Positions 47,782 to 58,668 of a stretch of DNA of 64,000 nt are shown one piece after another. Both the position numbers and the translations under genes were made by a program. The notes under the pieces are model-generated. The model ran no database searches. It was not told where the DNA came from and was given only the letters and a program-made list of their open reading frames with translations. The DNA comes from Mactromeris polynyma (taxonomy: Eukaryota > Mollusca > Bivalvia > Venerida > Mactridae). The stretch covers positions 12,958,001 through 13,022,000 of the forward strand of contig JASFXZ010000016.1 in NCBI GenBank assembly GCA_032209605.1, given 5' to 3'. Numbering within the stretch: position 1 is the first letter of the stretch; each line of letters begins with the position of its first letter.

Positions 47782-47889
47782 ATTATATACGTGTGTGTAT
47801 TTGCAAAACTGTTTTTAATTTTAGTTCAAAAGTATTCATTTTACATCGATGTGAAGTAATGTACTAGTTACTCTCGGTGACTGCTTCCT

Positions 47890-48148
47890 GGGCCCGTATT
47901 ACAGAAACAGCTTAAGTGAATCTTAAATACTTTACCTTAAGTTCAAAACTTCAAATGGATGTATTTCCAAAACCACATTAAAACTGTTCAGCTTTTTAAT
48001 GATATTGACATCATCATATTAATAGTATCCATTAATCACTCTTGATTTGAGCATGTATAGCATGTATGTTAAATATACCAGTTAAGGAAAATGTAATTTT
48101 AAGGATAAGGATAAGATCTTACTTAAGATGTTTCTGTAATATTGCCCC
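47890..48148. mobile_element. GGGCCCGTATTACAG MITE
   Basis: 259 bp with ends GGGCCCGTATTACAGAAACA, GCTTAAG and CTTAAGATGTTTCTGTAATA, TTGCCCC. Inserted in a SINE core fragment (CTCTCGGTGACTGCTTCCT), whose uninterrupted form is near 56995-57015. The ends resemble those of the 4.1-kb element at 14168-18285. Confidence 0.75.
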
Positions 48149-48859
48149 TGGATCACAAGTTTTGTCTAATAATCTAGTGTAATTAAGTAATTGTTTATTC
48201 CACGATTGGAACTCACCAATACCGGAAAAAAGAACTCACAGTCTTAGAATCAGGAGTGTGCAGGGCGCTATACGCAATAAGCTTTTATGCTTATATTTTT
48301 TGGAATGTTTTTTTTACAGCATAGAAGACGGCTTGTCAATGTTATTTGCGTACGTGACAGTAAATACATACTTCTGAGCTTATATTGAAGAAAAATATAT
48401 AACGAGATAAAAACGACAAGGATATTAAAATGATTTAATTTATGTTTCCGTGTCTGCAGGGTGTTGAAAAAACGTTTGTTTACCAAGTTTGAATTACGAT
48501 AAAATGAGAAATAAGCTGCGTACATGGACGGCATTTACTATACTGAAAGATATTGCTTTTTTACATGTATATCAGTTTTATTTAGAACGCTCATGCAGAC
48601 GTAAACTATTGGTCCATAGCGACATAGATAGAAGTATTTATAAAAAAATCCAAATTTTGCGAACGAACTTTTTTAACACCATGTATAGTATGGGCAAATA
48701 CGAGAAAGACGAGATAATTTATGCTATCTTAACTAACCTTTCTCCACTCATGTACTGTACTGTAAATTACTAAACCTTTTCAAAACGTTGTAGTACTATA
48801 TTATTGATACAAATCAGATATATTCAATGTTTATACGACATGTTATCTTACTAGATTTA

Positions 48860-49012
48860 TAAATGTTATTCTAGTCTGTAACTGTCATTCACCGGAATAG
48901 ATCAATAATTATAATTACTATTGTACAATTTTATGCTGAATACTATATGTACTGTGTATACATGTGATTCATGGGCCAAAGGCCTACACTCTTGAAATAA
49001 ACTATCTATCTA
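48860..49012 (+). mobile_element. LINE 3'-end-like fragment with TATC tail
   Basis: GGCCTACACTCTTGAAATAA followed by ACTATCTATCTATA. It sits just upstream of the first coding exon of the 270-aa gene. Confidence 0.4.
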
Positions 49013-49091
49013 TACAAAATGTTCTTATTTTGATGATTATCTATTTTGCAGACTTATATTATGTTTTAATTATTTCAGACAAATAATATCC

Positions 49092-49118
49092 ATGCCTGAC
49101 ATCCACGAGCTACGATGA
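49092..49118 (+). promoter_or_regulatory. Upstream ORF overlapping the start of the 270-aa gene
   Basis: ATG 49092 opens eight codons (MPDIHELR) and its TGA at 49116-49118 overlaps the main ATG at 49115-49117 in an ATGA arrangement. Such overlaps are known to allow re-initiation in eukaryotes; here it is inferred from sequence only. Confidence 0.5.
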
Positions 49119-49180
49119 GTTCAAACTACTACAAGAAAACACCCGCTACGCCTCAACCAAACTCTTATGGGTTCAAGCAG
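49115..49180 (+). CDS. 270-aa gene, coding exon 1
   Basis: The exon is 49079-49180 (acceptor ATTTCAG). The CDS starts at ATG 49115 and gives 22 codons. Because an acceptor precedes the start, a noncoding 5' exon lies upstream. Confidence 0.85.
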
Positions 49181-52100
49181 GTAATTAAATCACCATTCTT
49201 AACCATTGTCCGGGGTCATAAAACTTTAGATCTATCACTTAATTTTAATTTTATTGTTGTGTTTGAATATTAGCCTTTGTCCATTTTTATGATACCCTTG
49301 AGCGTACATATTTTATACAATCACACTTAATTCTTGCAGTAATGTCAATTCTATTACTTAACACATTACAACACACGGAATTTCAATCTCTTTCGAAATA
49401 ATTAGCCTATACAAAATACTGAGATAAATGTATTGCTAGGGGATATAAGTGCTGTGAGGAGTTTGGTAAACTTTCAATGGATTATCTCCCTTTACTAAGG
49501 ACGAATGTATTGAACATTATTCGTATTACACTGTGAAGCGAACGAGATAAGTCAAGTGAAATACATGTAGATACGTTCGGTTCAAACACCAAACTAATAT
49601 GACACATTCCTTTGGTTATTAACCTCAACCAACGGAAGGGACGTAATTCGGGAGCGACTATTCCAAACTTTCGCAGTGATCTCCCTTTCTGAAGTACAGA
49701 TTCCACTGCTATTGTGAACACCATTTTTATGCAATATTCTGTTATTTCTCTCATATATATAAATGTTTTGACTTACAGCGAACCCCTTATAATAAGACAA
49801 CCATTTGTTCTGATGAAAGTCGGTTTTATTAATGAAGTAGTCAGATTATAGAGTTAAAATGTGGAGGAAAAATTGAAAAATGTTCCATTAAAATGCGCTC
49901 TAAGACTTATGTAGGTCATAATTTTGAGGTGAATTCCGAGTAAGGAGTTATTGTATCAGATATGGATATTGTTTTCGTTATATATCAGAGAAATATGACT
50001 TACGTGTGTGGTTAAAAGAATTAAGTATTGATTGAAAAAAATGCACGACTGTAGTATCATTTAATTCAAATACAGCAAAACCGCGATAATAATACCCCCC
50101 CCCCCCTGGTACCCTTGAAAACAGGGGCCGTATATACAAACATTTTAAGACTGAAACTCAGACTTAAACTTTAAATTTGCAAAAGTTTAATTTTCCAGCG
50201 TTTTATATTCATCATATATAAACGAATGAAATTGTGTGCGAATGTTTTGCCAAGTTTTATCCAAATCTATTCTGTAGTACTAGTTCATGAGGAAAATGAA
50301 CATGTACCATTTTAAAGTCTAAGTCTGAGATTATGTCTTAACATGTTTGTGAATACAACCCTAGGTCTTGATATTGAGGCAAAAGTGTACTTAGGGAAAC
50401 AATTTTTGTTCTGACAAAATTTCATTCGTGCTGATTTAATAATAACAAAATGTTGGTAAATATAAAGTTTGTTCATTTGAAGTCTAAGTCTTAGTTCCTG
50501 TCTTAAAGTGTTTGTTGATAAGGCCCCTAGATGTCACAAAGATTGTCTGCGCTTGTTCTCCTAAAACAGTGATTTGGATTTCAATGATCAAGTCCACGAG
50601 TTTGAGGTACCAAGCAAAGTAGCGCATATGATATTGCAGCATTTTGGTCGGATTATTTTTGACACAGTTGTGGCCCTTTGCGTCGCATTTGCTGGAGGAC
50701 GTTAGAAAACATAACATACCTTTTTTAACGATAATATTATTTATTTTAAATAAAGGTATCGGCGAAAGAGCTCCAAGATATCGTTAGAAGAGTATCAAGA
50801 GTGACTTACAGTGCTAAACTTTATTCAGAGGAACAGGCAAAGGTGAGATCTACGTTTTATGACAGTCACTGTATTACCCAACTTTTACGCTTGAGCGGAA
50901 CACATCTTTGTGTATTTGAATGTACTTCTCTGAGCTGGTGGTAGGCTTCAAAAGTTGTTGGCCAGATTTAATTAATAAGTACATTCGAACCTCGTTCATT
51001 CGAATTCATCAGGTCCGAATTTTTATTTCGAATAATACATGGTTTCGAATAGCCTATTTCAATTCGACGTGCCTATAAGAAGAAGAAGATACATCGGGAC
51101 CTGTAATTTATTTTGGATACTGCATAGAATTCGGATAGAAGGTTGTAGACTAAATGAGGTTCAACTGTAATTGATTTGGTGAACTAACGTAATTTTTAAA
51201 GAAAGGTTGAAATTTTGAGACAATTTGGCTTCTAATAGCCAGATGGAAGTTTTGAAAATCAGTGGCTTATTGACTAGATTATATAACTTGTACAGGTGTA
51301 TATTCTCTGACAGTGACAATTTATTGAAGATGATCAATCGGACTTCGTTTTTTCTACAACCTTCCATCCGAATACTCGGTGTTATCAGATATAAATATCA
51401 GGTCCCGATGTATTCCTCTTACTTCGAATTTAAATGGTCTATTCGAAAGCATGTGTAATTCGAAGTAAAATTAAAATGGACTTGATGAATTCGAATGAAT
51501 GAGGTCCGACTGTAAATCGAATCTATTTGTCCTCGGCGTTTGATTAATGTGGGATGGTTTCTGGCTGTATGCAGTAAGGCAAGTTAGAACTGATAGATAA
51601 TTAATTCCAGGAAAGCTGGGCTTATAAGCTGACCACTGTCTATCGCTAAACATGTTGCGAAATGGGCGTTAAGTCCTATGAAAACAAAACGAAAACGTAG
51701 AAAGACAAGACAGTAATGACTGCAATGAAAGGACATCGTTGTATAATATTTATTTACTATAACAGAATAATTAATGCAGTTCGGGTGGTTATTTATCGTA
51801 TTAACCAACAGCTCACTGTCCCAATGCCGATAAATCTTTATATCAACCTCACTAACGGGCAATACATGTATACAGTCGGACTTCCGAATAGTTGATATTA
51901 TTCGAAATAAATGTCAGGTCTCGGTGCTATTCGAAGCATGTGTCATTCGAAATAAAATTTTGAGTTATTAATTATTACATAATAATTGATGCAGTTCGAA
52001 TGATTATTTATCATATTAACCAACAGGTCACTGTCCCAATGACGATAAATCGTCATATCAACCTCACTAACGGGCAATAAATGTATAATTTTATTCCGTA

Positions 52101-53524
52101 TTTCAGGTGAATAATTATGAACATCTATTGATCCAAAGCGGACGAAGGAGTGTTGCCTCGGCGTGCTCCAAACACACACAGTCCAGAATGTCGTCTGCTA
52201 CCACTAACGGCAGTATTGGACCTCGTCGTCTGACGGACAGAGAAATGAGTCGACTTATACGTAGGCTTCAAGTAAGTAAAGTCGACTTATACACGGACTT
52301 TATGTCAGAGGAGTACTTAGAATTTAATATGTTTACACTGAATGAAAGCAGAATACTGTCATAACTGTTAAAATATTCTAGTATTAAGGTAAAGTATTTA
52401 AATTTATGTTTGAAAGTAATTGCCCTATAAAAACTGGTAGAGCTGGAAAATCGATATCAAATTTCGGGTCATTTTCAAGGGAGGCAATCCACTGCGATAT
52501 ACCAGCTAAAAGGCACGGAAAGCTGCGTATGCTAAGCATTGTCCAACTATACACATACTTCAATATACAGTAAAACTTCGATAATAAGACCACCTTTGGG
52601 ACCCTTGAAAACTGGTTATAATATTGAGGTGGTCTTAATATTGAGGTTGATTAAATAGCAGAACATTGGAAATCAACTTAAAAAATTGTGTTCTTAATTT
52701 TGAGATGGTCTTAATATTGAGGTGGTCTTAAGGTGAGGTTTTACTGTAGTACATTCGGCTTATATACAAACTTCAAGCAAGTATAATTGGTCGACGTTTA
52801 AATGAAATAGGTATAGTCGGTTAGTATACAGATCTTAATTTAGTATAATAGACTTACACTTTGAGTTCCAGTATGCTGGAAAGTCGACTTCTAAACGGCC
52901 ACACGGACTTGAAATACGTGTACTCGACTTAAAACCATACTTGAATTTAGACAAGTTGACTTTTACAGAAAGATAATCATGACAAAAGCATCTACCATTT
53001 CTGAACGTACCTTCTGATGTTTATTTCAGCGTCCAACAACAGCAACGGCTGCAATGAGGTACAAAAATGAAGAAATGGAAAATTTGAAACAAGGAAAAAT
53101 AGTCCGCGCGAAGTCCGCCGATGTACACAGCAACAAAAAGTCCCTGGATAAATTGAGACGACCAACTACTGCAACGCTAGCCAAAGATTTAAATTCGTGC
53201 CATTTGTGCTATGAACACGACAATAAAACTAAAGAGGACGATTTAGACGCGTTTGATTACGACTACAGCAATGGCAAAGTAGTTCCGGCGGAGGAAATGG
53301 ACTTTATTGTTGGGCGAATTGCTGCGCCTACCGTTTCGAGCAATGGAGGGCGGAATTTGTGTCAGAAATTGCCAGAATATATCGACGAAGTTAAAATAAG
53401 ACGAAATCTACCGTTATTGAGTGGATTAGGACGGAGTAGAAATGTCAATGAGATTACTGAACGTCTCTATCGCAGACGCCATGTTGGTATCACTCCGCAA
53501 GCTACGGCTATAACAACATATTAG
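49115..53524 (+). CDS. Basic 270-residue protein of unknown family, four coding exons
   Basis: Exons 49115-49180, 50756-50842, 52107-52271 and 53030-53524 all join in phase 0 with clean borders (CAG|GTAATT, AAG|GTGAGA, CAA|GTAAGT). I do not recognise the product. Residues 1-22 are polar (MSSNYYKKTPATPQPNSYGF). Residues 23-51 look helical (KELQDIVRRVSRVTYSAKL). Residues 52-106 are Ser/Arg-rich and end RLTDREMSRLIRRLQ. The last exon (164 residues) opens with RPTTATAAMRYKNEE, a motif partly repeated about 35 residues later as RPTTATLAKDL, then an acidic patch (KTKEDDLDAFDYDY) and a basic tail (EITERLYRRRHVG). There is no signal peptide or membrane segment. Short RPTTAT-like Thr/Pro/Arg motifs occur in some axonemal and microtubule-associated proteins, but that is only a hint. 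AATAAA at about 53756 could be the poly(A) signal. Confidence 0.85.
49776..49952. mobile_element. MITE related to the CAGTAAAACCTC group
   Basis: TACAGCGAACCCCTTATAAT at the left and GAGTAAGGAGTTATTGTA at the right, with TAATAAGACAACCATTTGTT and ATTATAGAGTT words. Same end logic, different internal words. Confidence 0.55.
50073..50390. mobile_element. CAGTAAAACCTC-type MITE broken by a nested element
   Basis: Starts TA|CAGCAAAACCGCGATAATAA, runs through a poly-C tract to ACCCTTGAAAAC, then continues after 50365 with TCTTGATATTGAGG, exactly the next words of the family. Confidence 0.65.
50123..50365. mobile_element. Nested MITE with AGGGGCCGTAT / ACAACCCTAGG ends
   Basis: 243 bp. Left AGGGGCCGTATATACAAACA, TTTTAAGACTGAAACTCAGA; right TCTGAGATTATGTCTTAACA, TGTTTGTGAATACAACCCTA, imperfect inverted repeats. 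A further right-type end is at 50479-50530 and a left-type end at 38866-38930. Confidence 0.7.
50756..50842 (+). CDS. 270-aa gene, coding exon 2
   Basis: 87 bp, 29 codons, acceptor ATAAAG and donor GTGAGA. The acceptor lacks a good pyrimidine tract, so this is the weakest splice site of the gene, but the phase and the helix-like peptide fit. Confidence 0.75.
50982..51167. mobile_element. ATTCGAACCTCGTT element, copy 1
   Basis: Left CATTCGAACCTCGTTCATTC, right CTAAATGAGGTTCAACTG|TA; TTCGAAT words inside. Lies in an intron of the 270-aa gene. Confidence 0.65.
51350..51513. mobile_element. ATTCGAA element, copy 2
   Basis: CTTCCATCCGAATACTCGGT at the left, ATGAATGAGGTCCGACTG|TA at the right. 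Related fragments are at 8895-9052, 51879-51957 and 59905-60137. Confidence 0.6.
51530..51690 (+). mobile_element. SINE 3' fragment
   Basis: Contains degenerate versions of the SINE 3' domain: GGGCTTATAAGCTGACC and GGGCGTTAAGTCCTATGAAA followed by an A-rich tail. No head is present. Confidence 0.5.
51879..51957. mobile_element. ATTCGAA element, left-end fragment
   Basis: TA|CAGTCGGACTTCCGAATAGT, then ATTATTCGAAATAAATGTCA. Confidence 0.5.
52107..52271 (+). CDS. 270-aa gene, coding exon 3
   Basis: 165 bp, 55 codons, acceptor GTATTTCAG and donor GTAAGTAAAG. It encodes VNNYEHLLIQSGRRSVASAC and ends RLIRRLQ. Confidence 0.85.
52568..52746. mobile_element. CAGTAAAACTTC MITE
   Basis: Flanked by TA. 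Starts CAGTAAAACTTCGATAATAA, ends GGTGAGGTTTTACTG. Lies in the last intron of the 270-aa gene. Confidence 0.88.
53030..53524 (+). CDS. 270-aa gene, coding exon 4
   Basis: Acceptor TTATTTCAG; 164 codons and stop. The GC content is higher than the flanks, as expected for a real exon. Confidence 0.9.
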   Translation, partial: RPTTATAAMRYKNEEMENLKQGKIVRAKSADVHSNKKSLDKLRRPTTATLAKDLNSCHLCYEHDNKTKEDDLDAFDYDYSNGKVVPAEEMDFIVGRIAAPTVSSNGGRNLCQKLPEYIDEVKIRRNLPLLSGLGRSRNVNEITERLYRRRHVGITPQATAITTY

Positions 53525-53837
53525 TATATTTAACTTGTTCGAACTATTTTATGGTAGTCTTTAATCCTAAGTAACTGCTTTTATTGTTTAGATATGCTAT
53601 TGTATGCATTCAATTAGCAATAATTAATTATACATCAATTTGTTTGGGTTTAAATTTTGTACATAATGGGACCCACACGAAGTCTGTATGAAAATAGTCA
53701 AAGAACCCTTTTAAGCATTCAAGTTTCAAGCGAGTTCGATTTGTACGATTGCTGGAATAAAGTTGTATACTTTTTAGACTGCAATCCCAACTCCCTATCT
53801 TTTCGTAGATTGAAAGCTGCGTGGCATGTTCATAGTA

Positions 53838-54240
53838 CAGTAAAATCTCAATTATAAGACCACCGTTGGGACCCTTCTTATTTAGGTAGCCGTAACATTC
53901 AGGTTGATTAAAGAGCAAAATAATGAACTTGGAAATGACAATTGTGTTCTTAATTTGGAGGTAGTCTTTATAATGAGGTTGTCTTAATATTGAGATGGTC
54001 TTAATATAGAGGTGGCATTTATATTGAGGTGGTCTTTATATTGAGGTGGTCTTAATAACGAAGTGGTCTTAATACTGAGGTGGTATTAATGCTGAGGTGG
54101 TCTTAATATTGAGGTGGTCTTAATAGTGAGATGGTCCTAATATTGAGGTGGTCTTTATATTGAGGTGGTCTTAATATTGAGGTTGTCTTAATATTGAGGT
54201 TGTCTTAATATTGAGGTGGTCTTTAAGTGAGGTTTTACTG
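53838..54240. mobile_element. CAGTAAAATCTC MITE with medium array
   Basis: Flanked by TA. After the core (AAAGAGCAAAATAATGAACT) come about 15 diverged TTAATATTGAGGTGGTC units, ending GTGAGGTTTTACTG. It begins about 75 bp after the possible poly(A) signal of the 270-aa gene. Confidence 0.9.
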
Positions 54241-55110
54241 TAATTACATAATTCTTATTTGATAAGGAATGATATAAGACAGTTAACTCCCCTTCCTAAA
54301 GACATTGGACTGCCCTGATGAACTTTATGTAATAGGTAATGAAATTGACCTTTCCTGACACGTAACACGTTTTATGCATGCTAAATGAGACGTAACACGC
54401 CAGACTTTATTTTAGTACTCAAAACGATAAATCAGAAAAACTTCTCCGATATGTTAGAATTTTCTAATCTAGACCATAGACATATCCTACTTTCGTTTTG
54501 ATGTCGACAATCGGCTACTTTCGGATATGTTTATATCACTCTAGAGCAGATATTTTAAGAGTTGAAACTTGTTTTCTGAGATCACGTCATCATTTTGTAG
54601 TTTTCGTTTCTACTTTGTTGTAAATATTAGATTCACTATAAAGAGAAAGGTAGACGTCCGATTGTTGAGGCGTTTTTGGTCTAATTGCTATCATTGTCAA
54701 CCGGATGGTCTACTCGAAGTACCGCCATATTCATCGTCTCAAGAAAATAGTGCATGTAAAATCCTCTGATTTTATTATAGATTTGATGAGTATAATGGCT
54801 GATTTGTTAGGGATACATGTATATCAATTGTGGAATGGCAGGAGTCTTGATATAAAACGGCTTTTCTGGATTATCTGTGTCATTTTTGACGAATGAATTA
54901 CCCGAATAGTCGCGTATTAATTTATAACACGATAATATGGAAAACGTGCAGTCTTGCCTTGGAAGCGCCCCCCTAGACATTCAGTCCCTTGATTTTAATA
55001 TTTGTGATAGCTGTACTAATTAAAACCAGAAACGAAATATCTCTTAAAACATGCAAACATCTGACGATGGACTTTTTGGTTTATAATAAAAGGTTTCTCA
55101 TGGTACAGCT
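54241..55110. other. Intergenic DNA downstream of the 270-aa gene
   Basis: Nothing beyond chance ORFs. Confidence 0.4.
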
Positions 55111-55129
55111 CAAATAAGTTGCCTACCTA

Positions 55130-55360
55130 CCTACCTACCTAAAACACACCCACCAACCCACCTACCTACCTAAAACACACCCACCAACCCACCTACCTAC
55201 CTAAAACACACCCACCAACCCACCTACCTACCTAAAACACACCCACCAACCCACCTACCTACCTAAAACACACCCACCAACCCACCTACCTACCTAAAAC
55301 CCACCCACCAACCCACCTACCTACCTAAAACACACCCACCAACCCACCTACATACACATC
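55130..55360. repeat. 31-bp tandem repeat, about 7 units
   Basis: The unit is CCTACCTACCTAAAACACAC then CCACCAACCCA, period 31, strongly C/A on the plus strand. Confidence 0.93.
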
Positions 55361-55984
55361 TACCCACTCAAAGCATACACTCACCCACCCATTCAAATGT
55401 GGCCCAAGTCATTTTGTATTGTGTAAATAACGAAATGCCTTGACAAAAGTTGATGTAATTTTGGATCACCCCTCGCATGCATAAACATATAATTTCATAC
55501 TGTGTCTAAAAACCCATAGCAACTCGTCTTAAAATTAGATAAATCTCACAAAGTTATTTTGCAAGCAAAATTCCAGCCTTTGTACAATAAAATAGTCTTT
55601 TCTCACTATTTCTGTTTCTCTCACAGACTCTTTTATCTTATGATATCGCTTTCGGATACTATATATTATGTTTCTATGACAACACTTTTGTCATATAGAC
55701 ACCGTAGATATAGAGCGTGCAAAACTGTGTTTTAGAATAAACGATTAAATACGAACATTTGTTGCTTCTTCATCTATGGTAACATGGCACTGTCGTTTTA
55801 AAACTTGGTTCGCCATCATTGCTGGAGTCAACTTTTTCAAAGAAACTGATACACTCTAAGCAGTATCTATGTATCAGTATTATGTTTTTTTTTATATTAT
55901 TTTGCAGGCACTCCGCAATATGTTTCGTATTTGTAACCTGAAGATCATTACGATTATATGCTTAATTAGCTACTTTAGTTGACG

Positions 55985-56220
55985 TATGTATGTGAATATG
56001 TATGTTTAGATGTACGTATATGTATGTATATGTGTATGTATGTATGTGTACATGTATACATGTGTACGTATGTATGTGTTGCGTATCATATGAGTGTGTG
56101 TATTCGTTAGTGCATGTGTGTATGTGTACGTTCAATTCAATTCAACTCCTACATGTGTTTATGTATATGCATTTATATATGTGTGTATATGTGCATGTGT
56201 GTGTTGTGTGTGTTGTAACT
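55985..56220. repeat. Degenerate TATG/TGTA simple repeat
   Basis: GTATGTATGTGTACATG-type sequence. A 75-codon ORF here (Cys/Val/Tyr-rich) is a by-product. Confidence 0.85.
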
Positions 56221-56339
56221 ATAATTTAAGAATGTCTGTCCATCTATGGTAATCTAGCATTTTCGTTTCGTGATTAGGTTCGCCTCTAATGATGGTGGAA
56301 TATAACCTGACTTCCCTCAACAGTTTTATACATGTATGT

Positions 56340-56435
56340 ACATTTGTATTACTTTTGAACATGCACATGTAATATGTATATTAATGTGTTCTGTAGTTAT
56401 GCTCTCCGACACTTGGAGGAAATAAAGTAATCAAT
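56340..56435 (+). mobile_element. LINE 3'-end-like fragment with CAAT tail
   Basis: TATGCTCTCCGACACTTGGA then GGAAATAAAGTAATCAATCA. A sister copy (GCTCTCCAACTTGGAGAAAA, TAAACGATC) is at 30755-30795. Confidence 0.45.
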
Positions 56436-56989
56436 CAACGTAATATATAGGCCTACTGGTCAAAAGTGATAACCCGCCAGTAATATTTCACATTGTTTCT
56501 AAGAAGCTTCTGTATGCATTTTCCGGTACTGTCTCCGATTCGGCTGGTTTGGAAGTTATGTCATTATAAAATAAATCAATAATAATATATATAATATATG
56601 TAACTTTATTGCCGCCATTATCTGGAGATATATAGTTTACAAATTTTGTATGCATATACACAAAAATGTCACACAGATAACATGAAAAGAAAAACAGCAT
56701 TTAGAAGAAAAAAAGACGACTACTAGTATATATATATTCAATTTCCTTAAACTGGGTAAAAAGATAATTCTGACCCGGTCTTAATCACGGATATATAAAC
56801 CATGGATTGGAAACTTCATTCTATGTCTATGTAGATTTGTTTGAACTCTCTCGAGCAGCGAGATTTCTACCGAGGTCATAACCGCGATAAAAAAATTGCG
56901 ACGTCCGCCAATATGAATCGAGAAAAGTTTGTTTAAACTTATTTATTTTACATCGATTGTGAAACCAAGTTCTTACACCTAACACTAAT

Positions 56990-57040
56990 CACTCTCGATG
57001 ACTGCTTCCTGGCTACCAACCAGTACTGGATCGAGAGAGT
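56990..57040 (-). mobile_element. Short SINE core fragment
   Basis: Minus strand CCAGTACTGGTTGGTAGCCA followed by GGAAGCAGTCATCGAGAG. It gives the uninterrupted form of the site that carries a MITE at 47890-48148. Confidence 0.4.
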
Positions 57041-58310
57041 TGACATTGCACCAGACTGCCTCATAGCTTGCTCAAATTGAAAAAAAGTAATTCATTTAAT
57101 AACGTACATTCTTGTAGCGGTCTTTAACTATCAAATAGTATGATATTTTAGCAAACATAATCCGCACGCAGTCCTTTACTCTAGTTAGTTCACGCTAAAT
57201 GCCAATCATTCAATGACATATCGGAAATTCGCTATTTGCACCTTTCAAGTACAAAATGTACTTAACCTACGAAAATGACCAAATGAGACCGAATAATGAA
57301 AACGTTCAAAACTTCATTGTTCGGATACTTCGGACCCCGTCGCGATAATAAAATTGTCGGGTTGAATGACAAATGGTCCGACAGATGGTTGACTATAAAG
57401 CGAATTACGAATTTAAGCGACACACACGGAATAAAATGCTAATAAGAAATTAATTTCTGATAAATGAGATCCAAGCAGAGCGCGCGCACGCTCGCGGGTG
57501 GAGAAAATCGTCCTTTGATTTTGTCCATGCCTTGTAAATGCGGTTTGTATTAGAAAGATAACAGAGTTGCCGGTCGTATTGCAACGAATGTTATGTTATA
57601 ATAACAAAAAAACACAGGCCTTTTTTGCGATAACATCAACACGATCATTTTAGTAACAATAAAATATTGTCTTAAATAATAAAAATTTTGACAGCAATAT
57701 TTTTATCACATCGCTAACTTGAGTTTAATTGAAAATTTGAAATAAATTAGTCAGACTCGGTGCGTGCAACTTTTTCAAAAAAATGTAATTTTATGATAAT
57801 TTTATCGATTTAGCTGTTCAATAATAACTATGCAATGTATGGCCATATGGAACGCTTTAATTTCAGATAATGTCAACATTAGCAATTTAACAACAATAAA
57901 ATAGCAACATGATTGTATCAGATAGAGATGCATGGTTATTCGAATTAATTTTAAATAAAATAATAGGACTCGGTCCCTGTATTACGGAACTTTTTAAATT
58001 GAAAAAAGTCTTTTGTCAAATATTTATTTTACTTTTATAATGAAATTCATTCAACATAAAGTGTTCACAATAATGGTGGCTTGACTATGTCTAAATATAG
58101 TTAGCATACAAGCTATGTTCTTTAATTGGTTATGCGTTTTGTAATCTAAATTATATTTTTTTCATAATTTGACTGAAATGTACTATGTAAATCACAGAAC
58201 TATCACTAAATATCTATTATCTTATCATGTTTACATACATGTATCTCCCAGTATATGCGATTGTGTTTTTTTTAATCGGTCGGTGATGATTGTTTAAATA
58301 ATTTATTCAA
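57041..58310. other. AT-rich intergenic DNA
   Basis: No gene or clear repeat. One GC-rich patch (GCAGAGCGCGCGCACGCTCG at 57475-57494) stands out. Confidence 0.4.
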
Positions 58311-58386
58311 TGCAAACAGATTTTAAAGATGTATCAGGCTCAACTGAACATACAATGTCTGAATTGGCTTCATCCAGTATTGTTGT

Positions 58387-58668
58387 TACATTGGCTAAAA
58401 CATCTCTAATAAGAACCATTGCAATGTATAACCGATTGAAAATATATTTGTTTTACCATATTACTAACAGACAACATTTGTAAAATAGCCTGATTGTTAA
58501 CAAACTGGAAGTCTTTTGGAATTTTATGATGTATAAACATAATTCTTCAACAAATACGGATCAATACAATATGAGTTCATTCTATGTTAATGCATATTTA
58601 TTGATGTTTTAACTATAGGAAATAAATTGTTTCATGTTTATTTAGGTAAACAAATGAACAAAAAATGA
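58387..58668 (+). repeat. Duplicated segment, copy B
   Basis: Mate of 39469-39740; the left flank (58310-58386) also aligns weakly with sequence before the LINE-like insert at 39068. Confidence 0.85.

Noticed and set aside
48489..48773. 94-codon plus-strand ORF and its minus-strand partner as genes
   Set aside because: No domain or splice signals; AT-rich composition like the flanks.
56002..56229. Cys/Tyr-rich 75-codon ORF
   Set aside because: It is a translation of a TATG/TGTA simple repeat.
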